Assembly: GCA_033721915.1 (NCBI GenBank)
Contig: JAWWAC010000024.1
Location: 1 to 42,349, forward strand
Length of the DNA stretch: 42,349 nt
DNA from: REBR01 sp033721915
GTDB taxonomy: Bacteria > Pseudomonadota > Gammaproteobacteria > Pseudomonadales > Oleiphilaceae
Direction of reading: 5' to 3'
Made by a program: the position numbers and the translations under genes. A model generated the notes under the pieces. It saw nothing but the letters and a program-made list of their open reading frames with translations. It did no database searches and was not told the origin of the DNA. Shown here piece by piece: positions 23,992 to 30,103 of the stretch (the stretch's first letter is position 1; each line of letters begins with the position of its first letter).

Positions 23992-24616
23992 ACCCTTTGT
24001 CTGCCATTATCAGGGCCGCCTTCTGGCGGGTGTGGACGAGGTGGGTCGTGGCCCACTGGCGGGGCCGGTGGTGACCGCCGCGGTGATACTGGACCCGGAC
24101 AGGCCCATTGCGGGGCTGAACGACTCCAAGCGCCTGAGCGAGAAGAAGCGGGAGGCCCTGTTCGACGAGATCCGGGAGAAAGCCCTGGCCTGGTGCGTAG
24201 CCAGGGCGGAGGTGGCGGAAATCGACCGTTTCAATATCTACCAGGCCACATTGCTGGCCATGACCCGTGCCGTGGCGGGCCTGGCCACGGCACCGGAATA
24301 CGTGCTGGTGGACGGCAACCGCTGTCCGGACTGGCACTGGGCCAGCGAGGCCGTGATCAAGGGGGATGGCCGGGTACCCGCCATCTCCGCCGCCAGCATA
24401 CTGGCCAAGGTCAGCCGCGACCGTGAAATGCAGGTCCTGGACCGGCAGTACCCGGGCTATGGCCTGGCCGGCCACAAGGGCTACCCCACCCAGTCCCACG
24501 TGGCCGCACTGGACTCACTGGGCGTCACACCACTGCACCGCCGCTCCTTCCGCCCGGTCCGGGAAGCCCTGGAACGTCAGACCCCGGGGTCGGACCAAGT
24601 CACTTCATTGAATTAA
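23984..24616 (+). CDS. rnhB: Ribonuclease HII
   Basis: RNase HII cuts RNA in RNA-DNA hybrids and starts removal of single ribonucleotides from DNA. The 210-residue protein has the signature AGVDEVGRGPLAGPV with D18 and E19, a third acidic residue D110 in LVDGN, and KGDGRVPAISAASILAK. Its start lies within lpxB (8-base overlap) with GGAG seven bases upstream. In many relatives dnaE follows rnhB; here the plus-strand run ends, and a convergent TraB-family gene comes next after 171 bases. Confidence 0.97.
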   Translation: MTEPFVCHYQGRLLAGVDEVGRGPLAGPVVTAAVILDPDRPIAGLNDSKRLSEKKREALFDEIREKALAWCVARAEVAEIDRFNIYQATLLAMTRAVAGLATAPEYVLVDGNRCPDWHWASEAVIKGDGRVPAISAASILAKVSRDREMQVLDRQYPGYGLAGHKGYPTQSHVAALDSLGVTPLHRRSFRPVREALERQTPGSDQVTSLN

Positions 24617-24655
24617 AAGCACTTTTTAGTGATTTTTGGCTGGAAAATGCCCATA

Positions 24656-24674
24656 AAGGGGGTATTTCCCCCTT
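24656..24674. terminator. Hairpin between convergent rnhB and the TraB-family gene
   Basis: AAGGGGG (24656-24662), a TATTT loop and CCCCCTT (24668-24674) lie between the two gene ends, within an A/T-rich patch (24615-24680) unlike the GC-rich surroundings. The arms are perfect but neither side has a clean T-tract, so intrinsic termination is likely rather than certain. Nothing else was recognised in 24617-24787. Confidence 0.5.
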
Positions 24675-24787
24675 AAAAACACCCTTTCAAGGATTGCTGC
24701 CCGGGAGACTTCTGGCGCTGGTGCCTGTAGAGGTTTCCCGCCTGCCTCCCAGGGCTGAAGGCTGCACACCCATCCGCCTTCTTCAAA

Positions 24788-25993
24788 TTACAGGGCGGTG
24801 AGCTGCTCGAAGATGCGGAAGCCGGCGACATAGGTGCCGATGGCGGAGCCGATGGAGGCAAGCATAAAGATCATCAGGGTGCGGGAGACCCGGTTGCGCC
24901 ACCAGCCCCGCAGCTGGGCCACATCGTCACGGAGTGACGAGAAATCCGCTACCTTGGGCTTGCGCAGCATCAGCTCCACACCGGCGGCCACAAAGCCCGC
25001 ACCGATGGTGGGGTTGAGAGAGGTGATGGGCGCCGCCAGAAAGCTCGCCAGTATCGTCAGTGGGTGGGCCAGTGCGATGGTCGAGCCGATGGCGGACAGG
25101 ACGCCATTGATCAGGAACCACTCCGCCACCAGCTGAAAACCCAGCTCCGTATTGCGGCTGAAACCGATCACAAAACCCGTCAGCACCAGCGCTGCCACCA
25201 CCCAGGGAATGGCCCGCAATACGCGCCCTTTGGGCGGCAACGCATCCAGACTCTCCCGCTCCGCCACCGGGTCCGCCGGCGCCGGTTGTGACAGGTGCTC
25301 TTTCAGGCCCTTCAGGTGGCCGGCGCCAATCACCACCAGCACATGGCGGTGAGGGGCCTTTTTCTGCCGTTCAAACAGTCGCAGTGCCATGTAGCGGTCC
25401 CGCTCGGCGATCAGCGGCTGATACAGGCGCTCGGACTTTTCCGCAAACTCACTGAACGTGGCTTCCAGTACATCCCCCTCCTTGAGCTCCTCAATGCTCT
25501 CGGCACTGACCGTCTCCCGGGTCACTAGGCTGGCGAAGAGCCCCGCGATCAGGTTCAGACGCTGGTACCAGGGCACATTGTGGTAGACTCGGCGCAGTGT
25601 TACGCCGATTTCCCGGTCCACCAGCACCACCGGCAGCTCGGCTTTCTCCGCCTCCTCCAGTGCCGCCTTCATCTCGGCGCCGGGCTCAATGCCGGACTGG
25701 TCCGCCACCCGTTTCTGAAAGGCGCCCATGGCCAGGCTGGCGGCCACCATGCCCGCCTTGCCCTCACGGATCACCTGGAACAGATCCATGGAGGCCATGT
25801 TGTCCGGCCTGAGGATGCTGTTGTGGCGGGACTCGCACAGCTCCAGTGCCACCGCGTCAAAGTCCCCGGAGGCAATCAGGCGACGCACCTCATCGGCGGA
25901 GGCCTTTGAGACATGGGCGGTGCCCAGCAGGGTGTAGCGGGTGCCGTTCACATCCAGGGTGGCCGTGGGGCCGGAATTCTGTGCTGCGTTCAT
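24788..25993 (-). CDS. TraB/PrgY-family membrane protein
   Basis: A 401-residue member of the TraB family, which includes enterococcal PrgY/TraB (proteins that reduce peptide pheromone activity) and is related to the TIKI metalloprotease fold. The N-terminal domain (about 12-245) has GTAHVS (24-29), the acidic ALELCESRH patch (49-57) and GAGHLKG (223-229), the conserved residues thought to form the active centre. The C-terminal part (about 258-400) carries three or four membrane segments. No pheromone genes are near; the substrate is unknown in proteobacteria. A promoter-like element lies at 26026-26054. Start: the ATG at 25993 lacks a strong Shine-Dalgarno, but gives the expected N-terminus. 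It is convergent with rnhB. Confidence 0.88.
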   Translation of the reverse strand: MNAAQNSGPTATLDVNGTRYTLLGTAHVSKASADEVRRLIASGDFDAVALELCESRHNSILRPDNMASMDLFQVIREGKAGMVAASLAMGAFQKRVADQSGIEPGAEMKAALEEAEKAELPVVLVDREIGVTLRRVYHNVPWYQRLNLIAGLFASLVTRETVSAESIEELKEGDVLEATFSEFAEKSERLYQPLIAERDRYMALRLFERQKKAPHRHVLVVIGAGHLKGLKEHLSQPAPADPVAERESLDALPPKGRVLRAIPWVVAALVLTGFVIGFSRNTELGFQLVAEWFLINGVLSAIGSTIALAHPLTILASFLAAPITSLNPTIGAGFVAAGVELMLRKPKVADFSSLRDDVAQLRGWWRNRVSRTLMIFMLASIGSAIGTYVAGFRIFEQLTAL

Positions 25994-26025
25994 AAGGGGG
26001 CCGATTGCTGAAACTGGGAGCAGGG

Positions 26026-26054
26026 ATTCTCGCCCATGAGGGCGCTGGTAACAA
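26026..26054 (-). promoter_or_regulatory. Probable promoter of the TraB-family gene
   Basis: On the minus strand: TTGTTA (26049-26054), exactly 17 bases, then GAGAAT (26026-26031), 32 bases before the start. Each hexamer matches consensus at four of six positions. The spacer holds a GCCC-ATGA-GGGC palindrome (26032-26043) that could be an operator. Confidence 0.45.
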
Positions 26055-26117
26055 GTCGGCAGGGGCGGGATTGCGACCCGGGCCTGAGCCGACTGTCGGT
26101 GACCGGTGCCTGACGGG

Positions 26118-26714
26118 TCACAGGCGGGTCATCCGGGCCACCTGAGTGGGGCTGCCCAGCTGCTCATCCGCCTCGCCAATGCCGGAAATGCGCACCTGAT
26201 AACCATGGCGCGCGGCAATGCCCAGACACCATCGGCGGAAGCGGTCCCTGGGCCACTCAAAGCGGTGATCCGGGTCCCGCTTCTCGCCGGGGCCCAGGCC
26301 CAGCAGGGGATTGTACTCCCCGTTGGGGGTGGTGATGATCACCTGAACCGGCCGGTAGTGGCCAAAAACCGCCATTTCCACCAGTGACAGCTGGCCCGGG
26401 TCCACATGCTCGATGGTTTCGATCAGTGTGGCGGCATCAAAGCCGGTCACCGGCAGCGATGTGTCGGTAAAGCTGCCTACTGTAAGCTGCAGGGGCGAGT
26501 CTTCCCTGAGCCAGGGGGCGAGATTGTGCCTGGCCTGGCGCAGCAGCCCTCCGTTTTGCTCTATGCCCAGTATCCGGGTCAGTCTGGGGTTGTGAACCAG
26601 CCGTTGCAGCAGGCTGCCCGATCCACAGCCCAGGTCCAGCACCGAGGCAATGGCCGGGCTGTCCAGCCACAGGGCCACCTGGTCAAGACGGTCTTCGTGG
26701 AGATTGCTGGGCAT
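26118..26714 (-). CDS. Stand-alone Hen1-type RNA 3'-end ribose 2'-O-methyltransferase
   Basis: A 198-residue SAM-dependent methyltransferase whose sequence follows the catalytic domain of Hen1, which methylates the 2'-OH of the 3'-terminal ribose of RNA. Seen are NLHEDRLDQV at the start, the SAM loop VLDLGCGSGSLL (25-36), GFDAATLIETIEHVDP with E99, E102 and H103 (the ExxEH metal motif), FGHYRP, VIITTPNGEYN (125-135), and RDPDHRFEWPRDRFRRW with H150, the likely fourth metal ligand. Bacterial Hen1 normally has a further N-terminal domain and sits beside the RNA end-healing enzyme Pnkp; here the frame holds no start codon between the upstream stop and this ATG, so the N-terminal half is truly absent, and no Pnkp gene is in the window. 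It follows rpsT on the same strand after a strong terminator. RNA target unknown. Confidence 0.85.
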   Translation of the reverse strand: MPSNLHEDRLDQVALWLDSPAIASVLDLGCGSGSLLQRLVHNPRLTRILGIEQNGGLLRQARHNLAPWLREDSPLQLTVGSFTDTSLPVTGFDAATLIETIEHVDPGQLSLVEMAVFGHYRPVQVIITTPNGEYNPLLGLGPGEKRDPDHRFEWPRDRFRRWCLGIAARHGYQVRISGIGEADEQLGSPTQVARMTRL

Positions 26715-26781
26715 AGGGCGATACTCGGTATAAACCGGGAGTGATCCGTCCGTTTTACCGCTCCGGGGCGGTCTTCAGGCC

Positions 26782-26807
26782 AAAAAAAACCCCGCCGGCG
26801 CGAGGTT
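26782..26807 (-). terminator. Rho-independent terminator of rpsT
   Basis: On the minus strand, AACCTCGC, a GCCG loop and GCGGGGTT (26788-26807; one T-G pair) are followed directly by six more T residues (26782-26787). This is the best intrinsic terminator in the window and lies 29 bases after rpsT, before the Hen1-like gene. Confidence 0.9.
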
Positions 26808-26836
26808 TTCAGGACCAGAGGAGCTCCGGCCGGGAA

Positions 26837-27106
26837 TTACGAGGACGCCAGAGCCTTGACCTTGGCATTGAGTCGGCTCTTGGTGCGGGCCACCTTGTTC
26901 TTGGTGAAAATGCCCTTGTTGACCATGCTGTCCATGATGGGAGCAGCCTTGTCGAATGCGCTTCTGGCGGCCTCATGGTCGCCGGTGGCGATCTGGGTGT
27001 GCACTTTCTTGATGTAGGTGCGGGCCATGGAGCGCAGGCTTGCGTTGTGCTTACGGCGCTTCTCGTTCTGGATTGCGCGTTTCTTAGCTTGTGGAGAGTT
27101 AGCCAC
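26837..27106 (-). CDS. rpsT: 30S ribosomal protein S20
   Basis: S20 (89 residues) is a primary 16S rRNA-binding protein. It has the typical lysine/arginine-rich helical composition with ANSPQAKKRAIQNEKRRKHN at the N-terminus and GIFTKNKVARTKSRLNAKVK near the end. The start codon is GTG, with GGAG nine bases upstream; E. coli rpsT starts with UUG, and that weak start takes part in S20 autoregulation, so a non-AUG start here fits the same control. It has its own near-consensus promoter (27184-27212) and terminator (26782-26807), so it is a single-gene unit divergent from murJ. Confidence 0.98.
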   Translation of the reverse strand: MANSPQAKKRAIQNEKRRKHNASLRSMARTYIKKVHTQIATGDHEAARSAFDKAAPIMDSMVNKGIFTKNKVARTKSRLNAKVKALASS

Positions 27107-27183
27107 CGTTAAAAACTCCTCGAATTCGTGATGTCAGCGTGAGAGTCCGGACCCGGACTGCCCGTCGGGGGAAATGACGCGAG

Positions 27184-27212
27184 ATTATGCCGCCAAAGGG
27201 GCGGTTTGTCAA
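27184..27212 (-). promoter_or_regulatory. Near-consensus sigma-70 promoter of rpsT
   Basis: On the minus strand: TTGACA (27207-27212, perfect), a 17-base spacer, CATAAT (27184-27189, five of six). Transcription should start near 27177, leaving a leader of about 70 bases. This is the strongest promoter seen in the window. Confidence 0.9.
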
Positions 27213-27232
27213 GCCGTGGAGTGCGGATCCTG

Positions 27233-27261
27233 TTCGTTTTCAGGGCCCCGGGTGTTACCAT
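27233..27261 (+). promoter_or_regulatory. Weak promoter candidate for murJ
   Basis: TTCGTT (27233-27238), a 17-base spacer and TACCAT (27256-27261), 33 bases before the murJ start. Both hexamers are poor, so this is tentative. Confidence 0.3.
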
Positions 27262-27294
27262 CCACGACCCCCTGTAATCACAGAAGAGGATAAC

Positions 27295-28953
27295 ATGGCC
27301 GCCGAGCCGCCATCCACGGAAAAAGCCGATACATCCCGGGCTGAGGGCGCGGGTTCCGGCGGGGAAGCCCCCAGGTTGCCGTCCCGTCAGGGCCCGGCCA
27401 GGGCGCCGGGTCTGCTGCGCTCATCCGGCATGGTGGGGCTGTTTACCTTTGTCTCGCGGATTCTGGGTCTGGTGCGGGATATGGTGATTGCCCGCTATTT
27501 CGGCGCCGGTCCGGCAGCGGATGCTTTCTTTGTCGCCTTCAAGATCCCCAATTTCCTGCGCAGACTGTTTGCCGAGGGGGCCTTTAACCAGGCCTTTGTG
27601 CCGGTGCTCTCGGAGTACCGCACACGCTTCAGTCACGCCGATGTAAAAACCCTGGTCAACGCCGTCTCGGGCACCCTTGGGTTTGTGCTGCTGATGGTCA
27701 CTCTGCTGGCGGTGGCCGGCTCGCCGGTGATTACTGCCGTCTTTGCGCCGGGGTTTGTGGGGGATGAGGTACGCTTTCCCCTGGCCACCGAGATGCTGCG
27801 CATCACCTTTCCCTACCTGTTGCTGGTCTCGCTGACCGCCTTTGCCGGCAGCATCCTCAACAGCTACGACCGCTTTGCCATACCGGCACTGACGCCGGTG
27901 ATACTCAACCTCAGCCTGATCGGCGCGGCGGTGTGGCTGGCGCCGCTGATGAGCAACCCCATCATGGGTCTGGCCTGGGGGGTTCTGATTGCCGGCACGC
28001 TGCAGCTTCTGTTCCAGTTGCCATTCCTGTTGCGTCTGGGGCTGATGCCACGCCCACGGCTGGATTACCGCCATGAGGGGGTTTCCCGCATACTGAGGCT
28101 GATGGCACCGGCCCTGTTCGGTGTCTCGGTCAGCCAGATCAACCTGCTGCTGGATACGGTGCTGGCCTCCTTTCTGCAGGCTGGCAGTGTCTCCTGGCTG
28201 TACTACTCGGACCGCCTCTCGGAGTTGCCACTGGGGGTCTTTGCCATCGCCATCGGCACCGTCATACTGCCCCACCTGTCACGGGACCACGCCAGCGCCT
28301 CCCACGAGCAGTTTGCCCGCACACTGGACTGGGCGGTGCGGGCGGTGCTGCTGATCGGCGTGCCGGCGGCGCTGGCGCTGATTCTGCTGGCGGAGCCGCT
28401 GCTGGCGGCCCTGTTCCATTACGGTGAGGTGGGGGAGCGGGACATACTCATGTCCGCCCAGAGTCTGCGTGCCTACTCCCTGGGGCTGCTGGGTTTTATG
28501 CTGATCAAGATACTGGCGCCGGGGTTCTTCTCCCGCCAGGACATGCGCACACCGGTGCGTATTGCGGTGATCGCCATGACGGCCAACATGGTGTTCAACC
28601 TGATTCTGGTATGGCCACTGGCCCACGCCGGTCTGGCGCTGGCCACGGCCCTGTCCGCCTGGCTCAATGCGGGGCTGCTGTGGCGTACACTGCACCGTGA
28701 GAATGTGTTCCGCTTCCAGCCCGGCTGGCGGCGCTTTCTGGGCCAGCTACTGGCGGCCAACCTGGCCATGGGGGCGGCCCTGTGGTGGTGGCGCTCCAGC
28801 ACGGAGCAGTGGCTGGCTTTCGGCCCCTGGGACCGGGTGGCGGAAATGGCGGTGCTGGTGGTTGGCGGCGGCGGTCTGTATTTCCTGGTGCTGGGACTTC
28901 TGGGGGTGCGCATTCGCCACTTTATCGGCCGTCGTCCCGGCCCGGCGTCTTAA
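27295..28953 (+). CDS. murJ: Lipid II flippase MurJ
   Basis: MurJ flips lipid II from the cytoplasmic to the periplasmic face for peptidoglycan synthesis; it is a MOP-superfamily exporter with 14 membrane helices. The protein is 552 residues from the ATG at 27295, which has AGAGG seven bases upstream. About 40 N-terminal residues are a Ser/Gly/Pro-rich extension; homologous sequence begins near LLRSSGMVGLFTFVSRILGLVRD. Also visible are FFVAFKIPNFLRRLFAEGAFNQAFVPV (given as FFVAFKIPNFLRRLFAEG), and later helices with PQPG-free loops typical of the family. It is divergent from rpsT and is followed by ribF, a common murJ-ribF-ileS-lspA order. Confidence 0.96.
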   Translation: MAAEPPSTEKADTSRAEGAGSGGEAPRLPSRQGPARAPGLLRSSGMVGLFTFVSRILGLVRDMVIARYFGAGPAADAFFVAFKIPNFLRRLFAEGAFNQAFVPVLSEYRTRFSHADVKTLVNAVSGTLGFVLLMVTLLAVAGSPVITAVFAPGFVGDEVRFPLATEMLRITFPYLLLVSLTAFAGSILNSYDRFAIPALTPVILNLSLIGAAVWLAPLMSNPIMGLAWGVLIAGTLQLLFQLPFLLRLGLMPRPRLDYRHEGVSRILRLMAPALFGVSVSQINLLLDTVLASFLQAGSVSWLYYSDRLSELPLGVFAIAIGTVILPHLSRDHASASHEQFARTLDWAVRAVLLIGVPAALALILLAEPLLAALFHYGEVGERDILMSAQSLRAYSLGLLGFMLIKILAPGFFSRQDMRTPVRIAVIAMTANMVFNLILVWPLAHAGLALATALSAWLNAGLLWRTLHRENVFRFQPGWRRFLGQLLAANLAMGAALWWWRSSTEQWLAFGPWDRVAEMAVLVVGGGGLYFLVLGLLGVRIRHFIGRRPGPAS

Positions 28954-29019
28954 CAGGGGGGAATGCCATGGGCGGCAATACGTGGTGGGTAACGATTTCA
29001 CGACAGGGCTCCGCAGCCG

Positions 29020-29048
29020 TTGGGGCTGAAGGCCCCATAGGCTATAAT
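29020..29048 (+). promoter_or_regulatory. Promoter of ribF with palindrome in the spacer
   Basis: TTGGGG (29020-29025), exactly 17 bases, then a perfect TATAAT (29043-29048), 38 bases before ribF. The -35 and spacer contain GGGGC-TGAAG-GCCCC (29022-29036), a perfect 5-bp inverted repeat that could serve as an operator or as the stem ending murJ transcription. Confidence 0.7.
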
Positions 29049-29086
29049 CGCGGGTTCTTTCATACTGCATCAGAGAGGTACTGTGC

Positions 29087-30067
29087 ATGCGCCTGATTCG
29101 CGGGCTGCACAATCTGCAACGGCTGGCCGGCCAGCCGGACTCCCCCTTTGCCGGGGGCTGTGTGGCCACCATCGGCAATTTCGACGGCATTCACCGCGGT
29201 CATCAGGTAATTATCGACCAGGTGCGTGACAAGGCCCGTGCCCACGGGGTGCCCTCTGTGGTGATGGTGTTCGAGCCACAGCCCAGGGAGTTTTTCGCCG
29301 GTCGTGATGCGCCGCCACGCCTGACCCGTTTCCGCGAGAAAGTGGAAATGCTGCTGGCCCATGATGTGGATATCGTGGTCTGCCTGCAGTTCAACTCACG
29401 GCTGCGCAATCTCTCGGCACGGGACTTTATCGACCAGGTCATGGTCCGTGGTCTGTCCGTTCAGCACCTGGTGGTGGGGGACGACTTCCGCTTTGGCTGT
29501 GACCGCGCCGGGGATTTTCACCTGCTGCAGGAGGTGGGTCAGGAGAAAGGTTTTGCCGTGGAGCACACCCGCACCATCATGGTGAAGGGCGAGCGCATCA
29601 GCTCCACCCGGGTGCGACAGGCACTGGCGGAGAACCGCCTGGCGGATGCCCAGGAGCTGCTGGGCCGCCCCTATGCCATCAGTGGTCGTGTGATCTATGG
29701 CCGGGCACTGGGCCGCGAGCTGGGTGTGCCCACCGCCAATATCATGCTCGGCGGCAAGAAGCCGGCACTGCGGGGCGTCTACGTGGTGGCGGTGGAGATG
29801 CCCAATGGCCGTGTGGAGCGGGGGCTGGCCAATATCGGCGTGCGCCCCACCGTGGACGGCAAGCGGCCGTCACTGGAGGTGCATCTGCTGGACTTCTCCG
29901 CCGATCTCTATGGTCGGCGCCTGACCGTGACTTTTCTCTACCACCTGCGTGACGAGAAGCAATTCGACGACGTCGCCCAGCTGGAGCAACAGATTCACCA
30001 GGACCTGGCACGGGGGCGTGACTGGCTGGCCAGCCACCGCTCGGTGCCCACCAACATTGAACGCTGA
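29087..30067 (+). CDS. ribF: Bifunctional riboflavin kinase/FAD synthetase
   Basis: RibF phosphorylates riboflavin to FMN and adenylylates FMN to FAD. The 326-residue protein has an N-terminal nucleotidyltransferase domain (about 1-185) with GNFDGIHRGHQ (30-40) and ISSTRVRQAL (171-180), and a C-terminal riboflavin kinase beta-barrel (about 186-320) with GRVIYGRALGRELGVPTAN and GVYVVAVEM. It is complete and typical. A strong promoter precedes it and ileS follows after 36 bases. Confidence 0.97.
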   Translation: MRLIRGLHNLQRLAGQPDSPFAGGCVATIGNFDGIHRGHQVIIDQVRDKARAHGVPSVVMVFEPQPREFFAGRDAPPRLTRFREKVEMLLAHDVDIVVCLQFNSRLRNLSARDFIDQVMVRGLSVQHLVVGDDFRFGCDRAGDFHLLQEVGQEKGFAVEHTRTIMVKGERISSTRVRQALAENRLADAQELLGRPYAISGRVIYGRALGRELGVPTANIMLGGKKPALRGVYVVAVEMPNGRVERGLANIGVRPTVDGKRPSLEVHLLDFSADLYGRRLTVTFLYHLRDEKQFDDVAQLEQQIHQDLARGRDWLASHRSVPTNIER

Positions 30068-30103
30068 TACCGAACGCCGACAACCCGCCGAGACGAACCT
30101 GTA

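Noticed and set aside
24673..24861. Small minus-strand open frame over the end of the TraB-family gene
   Set aside because: Overlaps the true gene in another frame and is Ser/Pro low complexity; no ribosome site.
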